Below are positions 7,860-16,639 of a stretch of DNA of 64,000 nt, piece after piece (within the stretch, counting starts at the first letter, position 1; each line of letters opens with the position of its first letter). This stretch comes from JAEDHM01 sp964368645. Its GTDB lineage: Bacteria > Bacillota > Clostridia > Christensenellales > CAG-1252. Below the pieces are notes generated by a model that did no database searches, was not told the origin of the DNA, and saw only the letters and a list, made by a program, of their open reading frames with translations. The stretch covers positions 62,001-126,000 of the forward strand of contig CAYJBY010000001.1 in NCBI GenBank assembly GCA_964368645.1, read 5' to 3'. The position numbers and the translations under genes are program-made.

Positions 7860-9554
7860 ATGTTTGAACGCGAACTATCACAGCTAATTGCAACCACTCT
7901 TAACGTAAACGGTTTCGGCGAGGAGGACGCGGCGGCGTTACTGGTTCCGCCTAAGGATATTACCCTAGGTGATATTTGTATGCCCTGCTTCAGACTTGCC
8001 AAGGCTCTCCGCAAAAGCCCCAACGCTATCGCAGAGGACTTAGCCGCATCTATCGTCAAGCCCGACTACGTTGCGGAAATCACCGCGGTTGCAGGCTATC
8101 TTAACGTCAAGTTCTGCGCCGAAAGCACAGCGGCTCCCGTCATTAAGGAGATTATCTCCAAGGGTGCCGACTACGGCTGTTCCGACGAGGGCAAGGGCAA
8201 AACCGTCTGTATCGATTACAGCTCCGTCAACATCTGCAAGCCCCTGCATATCGGACACCTTTCCACTACCGCTATCGGAGCGGCTCTTTATCGTATTTAC
8301 CGTTCCTTAGGCTACACCGCAGTAGGCATTAACCACCTAGGCGACTGGGGCACCCAGTTCGGCAAAATGATTGTGGCTTACCGTATGTGGGGCGACAAGG
8401 ACAAGATAGAAAGAGAGGGAGTCAAGGCTCTTCACGAGCTTTATATCAGGTATCACCGCGAGGCGGAGCAAAAGCCCGAGTTGGACGACGAGGCAAGGCT
8501 GTGGTTCAAGAATATCGAGGACGGCAAAGCCGACGCGCTGGAGCTTTATCATTGGTTCAAGACCATAACCCTTAACGAGGTGAACAGGATTTATAAGCGG
8601 TTGGATATCAGCTTCGACAGCTACAACGGCGAGGCTTTTTACAACGACAAGATGGACGCCGTGCTGGAAAAACTGCAAGCAAAGGGTTTGCTTAAGGACA
8701 GCGAGGGCGCGAAAATCGTGGAGCTGGAGGGTATGCCCCCCTGCCTGTTGGTGAAAAAGGACGGCGCGACCTTGTACGCAACGCGCGACCTTGCCGCCGC
8801 ATATTACCGCAAAAACACCTATGATTTTTACAAGTGTCTGTACGTGGTTGCCTATCAGCAAAACCTGCATTTCCGTCAGTGGATTAAGGTAATGGAACTG
8901 TTGGGCGAGCCTTGGTATAAGGATCTGGTTCACGTGGCTTTCGGTATGGTTTCCTTGGAGGAAGGCTCTATGTCCTCCCGTTCGGGTAACGTGGTCTATC
9001 TTGAGGACGTTATCGACAAAGCAGTCGCAAAAGCCACCGATATAATCAACGAAAAAAGCCCCGACCTTGCCGACAAGGAAAAGGTTGCGGAGGAAGTCGG
9101 CGTAGGCAGTGTTATGCTCTCCGCCCTGATGAACGGACGTATCAAGGATATAGTGTTCAGCTACGACAAGATTTTGAATTTCGACGGCGAAACCTGCCCT
9201 TACGTGCAGTACACTCACGCCCGTTGCAACAGCCTTTTGGAAAAGGCAGGTGCCTACGATATAGGCGTTGCCGATTTTTCGCAGGTGAACGACGATACCG
9301 CCAAGGAACTGGTGAGAACCCTTGCGGAGTACCCCAAAACAGTTAAAGAGGCGGCGGCTAAATACGAGCCGTATCTGATTACGCGCTGTATTATGAATAT
9401 CTGCGGACTGTTCAACAAATTTTACTTTGAAAACCGTATCCTCAACGCGCCCCAAGAGATTAAGTCGGCTCGCCTTGCCCTTACGGAAGCGGTACGCACG
9501 GTTATCCGCAACGGCTTCGGACTGTTAGGCGTTAAGCTCCCCGAAAAAATGTAA
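7860..9554 (+). CDS. argS: Arginyl-tRNA synthetase
   Basis: Charges tRNA-Arg with arginine in the cytoplasm. The 564 residues are normal for bacterial ArgS. Visible parts: the N-terminal Add1 domain (residues 1-105), the class I signature KPLHIGHLSTT (HIGH) near residue 128, the ArgS segment NHLGDWGTQFGK, the KMSKS-equivalent loop MSSRSGNVV near residue 368, and a C-terminal anticodon-binding DALR domain with the segment YVQYTHARC. Start at the ATG after a near-consensus promoter. It is followed by a strong hairpin terminator, so it is transcribed alone. Confidence 0.97.
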   Translation: MFERELSQLIATTLNVNGFGEEDAAALLVPPKDITLGDICMPCFRLAKALRKSPNAIAEDLAASIVKPDYVAEITAVAGYLNVKFCAESTAAPVIKEIISKGADYGCSDEGKGKTVCIDYSSVNICKPLHIGHLSTTAIGAALYRIYRSLGYTAVGINHLGDWGTQFGKMIVAYRMWGDKDKIEREGVKALHELYIRYHREAEQKPELDDEARLWFKNIEDGKADALELYHWFKTITLNEVNRIYKRLDISFDSYNGEAFYNDKMDAVLEKLQAKGLLKDSEGAKIVELEGMPPCLLVKKDGATLYATRDLAAAYYRKNTYDFYKCLYVVAYQQNLHFRQWIKVMELLGEPWYKDLVHVAFGMVSLEEGSMSSRSGNVVYLEDVIDKAVAKATDIINEKSPDLADKEKVAEEVGVGSVMLSALMNGRIKDIVFSYDKILNFDGETCPYVQYTHARCNSLLEKAGAYDIGVADFSQVNDDTAKELVRTLAEYPKTVKEAAAKYEPYLITRCIMNICGLFNKFYFENRILNAPQEIKSARLALTEAVRTVIRNGFGLLGVKLPEKM

Positions 9555-9580
9555 AACAAAACAACCTTATAATATAGAAA

Positions 9581-9604
9581 AAAGCGGATTTATCCGCTTT
9601 TTTT
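9581..9604. terminator. Strong hairpin terminator between argS and the lipid kinase gene
   Basis: AAAGCGGA, loop TTTA, TCCGCTTT, followed by T on the plus strand and preceded by A, so it can stop transcription from both directions. The two flanking genes converge here. Confidence 0.9.
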
Positions 9605-9714
9605 CATTTCATCAGCATATTTGCAAGCTAAAATCCGACATACCAAAAACCGAATTGTTTTTATTACCGACAGCTTATTTTAGATAGACTAAAAATCAAA
9701 TCCTTCTTTTTTTG

Positions 9715-10599
9715 CTAACGGTTTAATGCGGACTTAACCTCGGGGGTTTTTCGGGAAACGTATCTGCCTTTCCCTCTCAACCTACAAACGCGGAAACCGC
9801 CCTCGTATCGTCTAAATGCAATATTTATCGGATTTTGCTTGAATATTTGTTTTTCACCGTCCATACAAAAGGCAGTTGCGGGCATTGTGAGGGTTAAGCT
9901 TTTAGCCGCGAAAAAGTCGATTTTATCCGTATGCTTTTCGCCCTTAAAGCCGATAAAGAACGCTCTGAAAAAGGGGAAAAACATCTCTATTTTGCCGATA
10001 ATACCCTTATGCCGCGGACTTTTGATTAGCAAAACGTGCCCTTCCTCCGCATCTCTGTCAAAGGCGCGGTTAAACGGAAACCCAAAGCAATATCGGGATT
10101 TTACGAACATTATCAGGGTGTATTCTCCCTCATATTTATCGCCTTCCGCGTCTATTACGGCAGGGATTTTGTAGATTTTGTACTGCTTCAACGCTTCCAA
10201 ATAGTAGGCTAAGCGTTTCCACCGTTTTTTCCGCTTTGAATCGGTGGCGTAGCCTATGGCGGTAAAGGAGCCGCAAGCTAAAACGTAGCTGAACTTTTTG
10301 TTATCCGCAACCCCCGTTATCAGCGTGCCGTCATTCTCCCTCGCGTAACAGTGCGCCTTGTCGTTAAGCGTACCGCAGGGATAGTAAAAAATATCGGATT
10401 TTTGTGCATATCCTCGGTTAAGAGCCACGTTTAACGTGCCGTCGCCGCCGCATACGAAAAGAGCGTCGTGGGGAGCGGAAAACGGCTCGTCCTCTGCAAA
10501 AAACACCTTGTAACCCCTCATATAGCTTTCTATCGCATCGCGGCTAACCCTTGCGCCGCCGTAGCTTTCTCTGTTGATTATCGCAAGACAACTTTTCAT
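9715..10599 (-). CDS. Diacylglycerol kinase-like (YegS/DgkB superfamily) lipid kinase
   Basis: Probably phosphorylates a lipid such as diacylglycerol or undecaprenol-type substrates at the membrane face. The 294 residues show the catalytic-domain signature CGGDGTLN near residue 50 and the substrate/nucleotide loop YPCGTLND near residue 75 (family consensus PxGTxND). The C-terminal half has the two-layer sandwich typical of the family (segments GYATDSKRKKRWKRLAYY and MDGEKQ). Length fits. It is transcribed leftward and faces argS. The upstream guaB is separated by a terminator. The exact substrate cannot be told from sequence. Confidence 0.85.
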   Translation of the reverse strand: MKSCLAIINRESYGGARVSRDAIESYMRGYKVFFAEDEPFSAPHDALFVCGGDGTLNVALNRGYAQKSDIFYYPCGTLNDKAHCYARENDGTLITGVADNKKFSYVLACGSFTAIGYATDSKRKKRWKRLAYYLEALKQYKIYKIPAVIDAEGDKYEGEYTLIMFVKSRYCFGFPFNRAFDRDAEEGHVLLIKSPRHKGIIGKIEMFFPFFRAFFIGFKGEKHTDKIDFFAAKSLTLTMPATAFCMDGEKQIFKQNPINIAFRRYEGGFRVCRLRGKGRYVSRKTPEVKSALNR

Positions 10600-10682
10600 A
10601 TCCCTAAGTATATACGTTATTTCTTAGTTTTATGCAGGATTTTCCGCGCTTAATAGGGTGAGCCGAGTCGGATTTGCACGAA

Positions 10683-10723
10683 AAAAGGGCGTTTTCGGCG
10701 ATAACCGCCTGCCGCGCCCTTTT
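10683..10723 (-). terminator. Terminator after guaB
   Basis: On the minus strand, AAAAGGGCG (10723-10715) pairs with CGCCCTTTT (10691-10683), with a nested GGCGG...CCGCC-like hairpin inside, followed by T. Confidence 0.8.
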
Positions 10724-10809
10724 CTATTGCTTTGTCCTTAGTGCTTTTCCGATAGTTTTCTCCTTGCAACCAAGCGCAGGAAGTCGGAAAAATAAAGGAT
10801 TATCCGATA

Positions 10810-12315
10810 TTATTCGTTGTGGAACTTCGTCTTTTTCTGGATAACGTCGTGTGCGCCGCCCTCTACTATTGAGGTGGAGGACACAAGGGTTATTTTCGCA
10901 TTTTCGTGCAAGCTCGGTATATCGGTTACGCCGCAGTTGCACATAGTGGATTTTACCTTATAAAGGCTCTTACCCACGTTGTCCTTAAGTCTGCCTGCGT
11001 AAGGAACGTAGCTGTCAACACCCTCTTCAAAGGATAGTCCGCTTTTGCCGCCTAAGTCGTAACGCTGCCAGTTACGCGCTCTGTTACTGCCCTCGCCCCA
11101 ATACTCCTTAACGTAGGTGCCGTCGATATTCAGCTTATTGGTGGGGCTTTCGTCGAAACGGGCGAAATATCTGCCGAGCATAAGGAAGTCCGCGCCCATA
11201 GCAAGAGCCAAGGTCATATGGTAATCGTGAACGATGCCGCCGTCCGAGCAAACGGGAACGTAAATACCCGTCTTGCGGTAATACTCGTCACGCGCCGCGC
11301 AAACCTCGATAACCGCGGTTGCCTGACCTCTACCGATACCCTTTTGCTCACGGGTGATACATATACTTCCGCCGCCGATACCGACCTTAACGAAGTCCGC
11401 ACCCGACTCGGCAAGGAACATAAAGCCGTCACGGTCAACCACGTTGCCTGCGCCCACTTTAACGGTGTCGCCGTATCTTGCGCGAATGTACTCTAAAGTT
11501 TTCTTCTGCCAAACGGTGTAGCCCTCGGAGCTGTCGATACACAGCACGTCCGCGCCTGCTTCCACCAAAGCAGGAACTCTGGCGGCATAGTCTAAGGTAT
11601 TGATGCCTGCGCCTACGATATAGCGTTTTTTGTCGTCTAATATCTCAAGGGGATTAGCCTTGTGCTGTGAATAGTCCTTGCGAAAAACGAAATACATCAA
11701 ATTGCCGTCGTCGTCTATAATGGGCAGGGAATTGAGCTTATGCTCCCAAATTATATCGTTAGCCTCGGGAAGAGTGGTACTGGTTTTTGCGGTAATCAGC
11801 TTGTCAAAGGGAGTCATAAACTCCTTGATTTTGAGGTCGGGAGCCATACGGCTGACGCGGTAGTCACGCCCCGTAACCACGCCTAACAGCTTGCCGTTGG
11901 GGGTGCCGTCCGCGGTAACCGCCACGGTGTTGTGCCCCTTAAGGTGAACCAAGTCCAGCACGTCGGACAGAGTGTCCTCGGGAGTTAAATTGCTGTCGCT
12001 GACCACAAAGCCCGCCTTGTGGTTCTTGACGCGTCTGACCATAGCCGCCTCGTCCTCGATGGACTGGGAGCCGTATATAAAGGAAACGCCGCCCTCTTTC
12101 GCCAACGCGATTGCAAGGGTATCGTTGCTGACAGACTGCATTATAGCCGAAACAAGGGGGATATTAAGGGTGATTGACGGTTGCTCGCCCTTGCGGAATT
12201 TCACCAAAGGCGTTTTCAAATCTACGTTTGCCGGTATGCAATCCTCGGAAGTATAGCCGGGAATTAGTAGATATTCGCTGAAAGTTCTGCTTTGCTCCTC
12301 GAAAAATTTTGCCAT
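10810..12315 (-). CDS. guaB: IMP dehydrogenase of the Tritrichomonas foetus type
   Basis: Oxidises IMP to XMP with NAD+, the committed step of guanine nucleotide synthesis. The 501 residues form a TIM barrel with an inserted CBS pair (about 105-215). The catalytic cysteine is C319 in GGGSICITRE; the flap dyad R418-Y419 lies in NWQRYDLGG. As I recall the Tritrichomonas foetus enzyme, these have the same numbers there, and long segments such as PLVSAIMQSVS, KAGFVVSDSN, KGIGRGQATAVI and STMCNCG are shared. Residues corresponding to the T. foetus mycophenolate-resistance positions, K310 and E431, are also present. It lies 39 bases after a dihydroorotase-like gene, probably in one operon. GGAGG ribosome site; hairpin terminator after. 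Confidence 0.95.
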   Translation of the reverse strand: MAKFFEEQSRTFSEYLLIPGYTSEDCIPANVDLKTPLVKFRKGEQPSITLNIPLVSAIMQSVSNDTLAIALAKEGGVSFIYGSQSIEDEAAMVRRVKNHKAGFVVSDSNLTPEDTLSDVLDLVHLKGHNTVAVTADGTPNGKLLGVVTGRDYRVSRMAPDLKIKEFMTPFDKLITAKTSTTLPEANDIIWEHKLNSLPIIDDDGNLMYFVFRKDYSQHKANPLEILDDKKRYIVGAGINTLDYAARVPALVEAGADVLCIDSSEGYTVWQKKTLEYIRARYGDTVKVGAGNVVDRDGFMFLAESGADFVKVGIGGGSICITREQKGIGRGQATAVIEVCAARDEYYRKTGIYVPVCSDGGIVHDYHMTLALAMGADFLMLGRYFARFDESPTNKLNIDGTYVKEYWGEGSNRARNWQRYDLGGKSGLSFEEGVDSYVPYAGRLKDNVGKSLYKVKSTMCNCGVTDIPSLHENAKITLVSSTSIVEGGAHDVIQKKTKFHNE

Positions 12316-12354
12316 TAAAAATGCCTCCTGCCGTACCCTTGTACGGATAATATT

Positions 12355-13593
12355 CTATAATTCCCGAGTGACGATATCGTCAGCCTTAAATACGATTTTG
12401 CCGCCGACCAAGGTCAGCTTGTTAAAGCCGTACAGCGTTCTGCCAACGTAGGGCGCGTTGTGGCTTAGCGACCTAATCTCCTCCGCCGTATAGGTGTGGG
12501 GGTGGTCAATATCCAACGCCGCGAAGTCGGCAAGTCCGCCTGTCTGAATCATACCGCAGGGCACCAAAAAACGCCGTGCCGGAGAGTAGGAAATCTTTTC
12601 AATCATCATCTTGCAGGTCATAACGCCCGTCTTAACCAGATAGGTATAGACCAAGGGAAAAAGTGTTTCCAGACCCAAAATGCCCTCAGGTGCCAAAAAA
12701 TAATCCTTGCTTTTGGTTTCGGGAGAGCAAGATCTGTGGTTAGAAGCCACAAAATCCGCCGCGCCCGACAATAACGCCTTAACCGTGTCCGCTCTTTCAG
12801 ACGGAGATCTAAGGGGCGGATCGGTCTTGTAATTGGTGTTGATAATTGCCGTTTCGTCCAAAAACAGATGGTTGGGAGTAACGTCGCAGGTCACGTCGTA
12901 ACCGTGGCGTTTCGCTTTGCGAATCAAATCAAAGCTCTTTTTGAGGGATAAGCCGCAAAAATGGTAGGGAACGGTCTTAGGTAAACGGCTCAGCTCGTAC
13001 TTAACCGCCAGCCATTCCGCCTCGGGTGCGGTGCCGAACTCGCTGTCTCTTGAAAAGGATACTATCACTCTGCCGCCTGCGTCGGTGGTAAACCGCTCGA
13101 AGGCGTCGTCGGAAAGCAAAAATCCGTTACCGTAAAAGCCTCTTACCGCGTCGCGCATTGCACGAGCGTCAACTGCTTTTTTGCCCCCCTCCTCTATCAT
13201 CGCCGCGTAAGGGAAAACCCTAACCACCGCGTCGCTTGCTATATAGTTCTGCTGAGTGCGGAGCTTGTCCATCGTATCGGGAACGGGGCGCAAATCGGGG
13301 GTACTCATTATACAAGTAACGCCGCCCTTAGCCGCCGCCAGCGTACCTGTCTTGACAGTCTCCTCATTGGCGTAACCGGGCTGACGGAGATGGACTCGCG
13401 TGTCAACCGCGCCGGGAACAAGCCAACAGCCGTTAAGGTCAACCACGGTAAGCGGCAGCTCTCCTGCGATTGCCCTAGCTTCGGCGTCTGAAATCTCGGG
13501 CGTATGCAAAACAACGCGGTCATCGTTGATCAGTACGTCGTTGTACTCCAGTACGTCGCCTATTAAAACCTTTCCGTTCTTAAGTAACAGCAT
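12355..13593 (-). CDS. Dihydroorotase-like protein, probably non-catalytic
   Basis: The 412 residues follow the class I dihydroorotase fold throughout: LVPGAVDTRVHLRQPG (about 58-73), AAAKGGVTCIMSTPD, SDD (161-163), CDVTPNHLFLDE (236-247), KTDPPLRS and a C-terminal amidohydrolase strand. Most metal-site residues are replaced. The HxH motif reads R66-V67-H68, the HCED segment reads SFSRD (about 179-183), the HxxHVS segment reads HFCGLS (211-216), and the catalytic Asp of the DHAP motif is N285. I infer loss of dihydroorotase activity. Inactive dihydroorotases are known as partners of aspartate carbamoyltransferase in some bacteria, but no pyrB is seen here. GGGAGG ribosome site; upstream promoter at 13694-13722. 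Confidence 0.8.
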   Translation of the reverse strand: MLLLKNGKVLIGDVLEYNDVLINDDRVVLHTPEISDAEARAIAGELPLTVVDLNGCWLVPGAVDTRVHLRQPGYANEETVKTGTLAAAKGGVTCIMSTPDLRPVPDTMDKLRTQQNYIASDAVVRVFPYAAMIEEGGKKAVDARAMRDAVRGFYGNGFLLSDDAFERFTTDAGGRVIVSFSRDSEFGTAPEAEWLAVKYELSRLPKTVPYHFCGLSLKKSFDLIRKAKRHGYDVTCDVTPNHLFLDETAIINTNYKTDPPLRSPSERADTVKALLSGAADFVASNHRSCSPETKSKDYFLAPEGILGLETLFPLVYTYLVKTGVMTCKMMIEKISYSPARRFLVPCGMIQTGGLADFAALDIDHPHTYTAEEIRSLSHNAPYVGRTLYGFNKLTLVGGKIVFKADDIVTREL

Positions 13594-13693
13594 AGTGAGC
13601 TATTACCTCCCTTAAAGCCGTCCTGCGAAGACGTGCGCCAAGCAAGCGAGCCGTCAAACGTATGGACTGCCTAATTATACTGTATATTGTATA

Positions 13694-13722
13694 ATTTTAC
13701 CATCATTGATTTTTTTAGTCAA
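13694..13722 (-). promoter_or_regulatory. Promoter of the dihydroorotase-like/guaB pair
   Basis: Minus strand: -35 TTGACT (13722-13717), 17-base spacer, -10 TAAAAT (13699-13694). The leader to the ATG at 13593 is about 95 bases. Confidence 0.65.
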
Positions 13723-13965
13723 ACAAAATACGGACAACTTCCCCTTTTCTGCAAAAGCTTCCAAGATTCCGATAATAATTATCACTGGCTTTTTTGTAAC
13801 GATACACTTTTTTGCATAAAAACCGTGAAGGAACCTTTTTTGCTCCGAAAGGAACGCCTTTCCCCTTATATTATCGCCCCGAACATAACCGCCGCCTATT
13901 GCTCCAAAATCGGTTTTTTAGCTTAGCTTCCGAAGTAATACCCGAAAAATCACCGATTTTGGCTG

Positions 13966-13994
13966 TTGACAGAAAGATGTTTCACATTTATAAT
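13966..13994 (+). promoter_or_regulatory. Promoter of the phosphoesterase lipoprotein gene
   Basis: -35 TTGACA (13966-13971), 17-base spacer, -10 TATAAT (13989-13994); full consensus in both boxes. Confidence 0.85.
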
Positions 13995-14069
13995 TAAAGG
14001 TGCCGCGAAGGTTTTTCGACAGCTTCAGTCCGAGGCTATTTCTGCGGTAATCAAAATTTGTGAGGTATT

Positions 14070-15290
14070 ATGAGAAAACTTATCGCCGCGGTTCTTGCCG
14101 TTTGTATTGTTTGTACGCTTTGCGCTTTTATAATGACGGGGTGCGAGGATCCCGCCGACACCACCCAACCTACCGCAGTCACCGTGGATAAGAGCGGCGA
14201 TTATATCACCCTCAAGCTCCCTGTCGGCAGAGATAGCGTCAACGTAATGCAGATTACCGATGTGCATTTGGTCGGCGGTTCCGCAACAGGCTTGAGGGGC
14301 GGCGCGACGCGCGACAGCTGGACTTTGGCGTGCATTAGGGATTTAGTTGAGCTGAAAAAGCCCGATTTAGTGATTTTCACAGGAGATATTTCCTACGTTG
14401 AAAGCATGCTCAACGGTATTAACAACGGAAAAACCAAGGACAATTTAGGACGTTTCACCGACCTCGCCGACCTGATGGAAGAGCTGGACGTGTTCTGGGG
14501 CGTTACCTTTGGTAATCACGACGTAACGGGCACCTATACAAAAAAGGCTATCGCGGAGACGCTTGCGGAGGAATACGAATGCTTTTTGTACAAGCAGAGC
14601 CCCGAGGACGTGGACGGCGACAGCAACTACGTTATTAACGTAATTAACGGCGACGGCAGTTTTAACTCCTCCCTCGTTATGGTAGATACCCACGGCAACA
14701 GCGCAGGCGGCGGCTACACCTTGCCCTCTCAGGTCACTTGGTACGAAAACGTGCTCAACGCTGTCAAAACCGAGTATTCTCTAAGCCAATTACCCACTTC
14801 CTACGTTTACTGCCACGTGCCCTATATCCAGTACTCCACAGCTAACAGCCTTTACCTCTCCGAGCTGCAAAAAATCGGCGGCAATCAGGGCGACGCCGTT
14901 ACATATTCCGCGGCGGACGTAACGCTCAACGTGGCGGCAGGCTCGAAAATGCGCGAGGATCTTTGCTACGCCGATGACGACGACGGCAAAATGTTTGAAA
15001 AGATTTTGGAGCTTGGCAGCACCAAGGCGGTAAGCTGCGGTCACGACCACATCAACGTGGGACGTTGGACGTATCAGGGAGTGGATTTGATTTACGGAAA
15101 GTCCATCGACTACTGCGCTTATTCCTCCACGGTAGGAGGCAAGCTCGCCGATAAGGAAATCGAAGATATCGGTATGACCAACGAGTGCCGCGGCGCAACC
15201 GTTATCAATATTTCCAAGACAGGTCACAGCGTGGACTTCGTTGCCTACGACCGCGACCTTTACACCGAGTGGGTTACGGCTAACGCCTAA
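14070..15290 (+). CDS. Calcineurin-like metallophosphoesterase lipoprotein
   Basis: Exported, lipid-anchored phosphoesterase. Residues 1-27 are a signal peptide ending in the lipobox-like IMTGC, so Cys27 is probably lipidated. The mature part carries the dinuclear metal motifs of the family: TDVHL near residue 63, FTGDIS near 108, GNHD near 147, a later YCHVP His, and GHDH near 328. It resembles secreted purple-acid-phosphatase-like proteins of Firmicutes; the substrate could be nucleotides or another phosphate ester. Length 406. A consensus promoter precedes it and degenerate repeats plus a hairpin follow it, so it is a single-gene unit. Confidence 0.9.
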   Translation: MRKLIAAVLAVCIVCTLCAFIMTGCEDPADTTQPTAVTVDKSGDYITLKLPVGRDSVNVMQITDVHLVGGSATGLRGGATRDSWTLACIRDLVELKKPDLVIFTGDISYVESMLNGINNGKTKDNLGRFTDLADLMEELDVFWGVTFGNHDVTGTYTKKAIAETLAEEYECFLYKQSPEDVDGDSNYVINVINGDGSFNSSLVMVDTHGNSAGGGYTLPSQVTWYENVLNAVKTEYSLSQLPTSYVYCHVPYIQYSTANSLYLSELQKIGGNQGDAVTYSAADVTLNVAAGSKMREDLCYADDDDGKMFEKILELGSTKAVSCGHDHINVGRWTYQGVDLIYGKSIDYCAYSSTVGGKLADKEIEDIGMTNECRGATVINISKTGHSVDFVAYDRDLYTEWVTANA

Positions 15291-15402
15291 TTCCGCCGCG
15301 AAACAACGCACCGCCTACCCGTGTTCTATTGCCGTCCGCAAAATCGGTAAAAGACAACGGTTATCGGGCAGTCGTTACAGATAATCCAAGTTTTTCAAAA
15401 AG

Positions 15403-15522
15403 CTAACCGTTAAGCATAACGCTATTGCAAACAGAATTGTTTTGCGAACTAAATGGTTATTGCAGACAGAACAGTTATTGCAGACTGAATGGTTATGCTA
15501 ACAGAATAGTTATTGCAGACAG
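15403..15522 (+). repeat. Degenerate tandem repeat after the phosphoesterase gene
   Basis: About five imperfect copies of a roughly 20-base unit resembling GGTTATTGCAGACAGAA, running directly into a terminator hairpin. Confidence 0.75.
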
Positions 15523-15556
15523 AACTCCGCGCCGAAAATACCGCGCGGAGTTTTTT
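15523..15556 (+). terminator. Terminator after the repeat array
   Basis: AACTCCGCGC (15523-15532) pairs with GCGCGGAGTT (15543-15552), a perfect 10-base stem, followed by T. Confidence 0.85.
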
Positions 15557-15585
15557 ATTCCTTGGGGGAATGCGCGGTTAGGTTA

Positions 15586-15615
15586 TTGCACTTAGTGGGA
15601 GATATGTGCTATTAT
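15586..15615 (+). promoter_or_regulatory. Promoter close to the start of the acidic tail-anchored protein gene
   Basis: -35 TTGCAC (15586-15591), 18-base spacer, -10 TATTAT (15610-15615). The expected transcription start falls on or next to the ATG at 15622. Confidence 0.5.
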
Positions 15616-15621
15616 TGGGAT

Positions 15622-16083
15622 ATGGAAGATAACAACAGCCTTTCAAGCGCAACAGATAATACCTTGCCTAATCAGCCGACCGACGCGGAGAATTGCGCCG
15701 CGCCGCAGGACGGCAATTTGCCTTGCTCACGTAAGGAGCTTTCGGCAGTGTCGGTAGAGTCTGACGGCAAGGCGGCACAGGATAAGGAGCCGCAGGGCTT
15801 TTCCGCCGATAAGGAGAATACAGACGCGGCAACCGCACCGCAAACCGAGAACAAGTCCGCGACCTCTCTTCCCGATTCCGCTTTCGATCCCGATACGTAC
15901 TTTAAGAATCCGTTTAGTTCGGGCTTTTCCTTTAAGCGCAAGCAAAAAAAGGAAGAGGATATCTACGGCGACTACGACTCCCCCGTAACCAAAAAACAAT
16001 ACAAACTTATCGGGATAATCCTCTTTGTGGCTCTGGTCTTTTTCACCGTTTTATCGGTGGTTATCAAGTATTGTCTGAAATAG
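15622..16083 (+). CDS. Acidic, disordered protein with a C-terminal membrane anchor
   Basis: Not recognised. From the ATG at 15622 it has 153 residues: a Ser/Asp/Glu/Ala-rich, probably disordered N-terminal 90 residues, a basic stretch (FKRKQKKEE), then a single hydrophobic helix at the C-terminus (LIGIILFVALVFFTVLSVVI) with a short tail. This layout suggests a tail-anchored cytoplasmic-facing protein. The frame extends upstream to a TTG at 15562, but that would cover a good promoter and has no ribosome site. The ATG at 15622 also lacks a proper Shine-Dalgarno sequence, so the start is uncertain and the message may be leaderless. Confidence 0.6.
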   Translation: MEDNNSLSSATDNTLPNQPTDAENCAAPQDGNLPCSRKELSAVSVESDGKAAQDKEPQGFSADKENTDAATAPQTENKSATSLPDSAFDPDTYFKNPFSSGFSFKRKQKKEEDIYGDYDSPVTKKQYKLIGIILFVALVFFTVLSVVIKYCLK

Positions 16084-16242
16084 ACCTTTACCGATTTTCA
16101 GCTTTATATTGCCTTTTGTTGAACCGTTTATACTACGTTTTTTGTTATAAGGACTATTTACTAGGTTTTTTGTAATCCGCTGAGAATTACATTTTTGAAC
16201 CGCTTAACATTACCTCTCCGCGGAAGTACAATCCCACGTACT

Positions 16243-16348
16243 GTCATTCTGAGCGTAGCGAAGAATCCCATAATGCGAAGCAGACAATTTCCGTAAGGGC
16301 GCATAAATGCGAGATTCTTCGTCGTAAAACTTACTTCCTCAGAATGAC
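16243..16348. repeat. Palindromic intergenic element, copy 1
   Basis: Ends are GTCATTCTGAG (16243-16253) and its inverse CTCAGAATGAC (16338-16348). The interior holds CGTAGCGAAGAATCCCATA and an inverted CGAGATTCTTCG, giving a long imperfect hairpin. Similar elements recur at 16397, 40305 and 40574. Confidence 0.8.
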
Positions 16349-16396
16349 AACACCAGTATAATACTCGGTCAACTGGCAAGCGTTTCTCCCTTTGCC

Positions 16397-16500
16397 GTCA
16401 TTCTGAGCGTAGCGAAGAATCCCATAAAGCGAAGCAGTACAAAAGCCGTAAGATAGTACCGCATAAACGCGAGATTCTGCAACCACTCCTAAGAATTACA
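16397..16500. repeat. Palindromic intergenic element, copy 2 (decayed right end)
   Basis: Starts GTCATTCTGAGCGTAGCGAA like copy 1, keeps the GCATAAACGCGAGATTCT core, but its right arm is degraded to CCTAAGAATTACA. Confidence 0.75.
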
Positions 16501-16507
16501 GCAAAAG

Positions 16508-16536
16508 AACACCCGTCGGACAATCCGACGGGTGTT
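16508..16536. terminator. 13-base perfect hairpin downstream of the aminopeptidase gene
   Basis: AACACCCGTCGGA, loop CAA, TCCGACGGGTGTT. On the minus strand it is followed by CTTTTGC, so it probably terminates the leftward aminopeptidase transcript. Confidence 0.7.
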
Positions 16537-16639
16537 GTTATTATAGAGTTGATGAAACGCTATTCTTACAGCCAATGAAACACTTTTAATACAACCGATA
16601 AAGTGCCGTCTTTACGGCAAATCCAAGTGTTTTCGGCGG

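Larger units (their letters stand above)
13594..14069. other. Divergent control region without a gene
   Basis: Holds a leftward promoter for the dihydroorotase-like/guaB pair and a rightward promoter for the phosphoesterase lipoprotein. Short open frames inside lack ribosome sites. No purine or pyrimidine riboswitch fold was recognised. Confidence 0.5.

Noticed and set aside
8337..9455. 372-residue open frame antisense to argS
   Set aside because: Lies wholly inside the conserved argS frame on the other strand, has no ribosome site, and reads as a shadow of high-GC coding sequence.
16161..16379. Short minus-strand frame over the palindromic element
   Set aside because: It translates the repeat itself (segments like FFATLRMT); such frames are well-known false genes.
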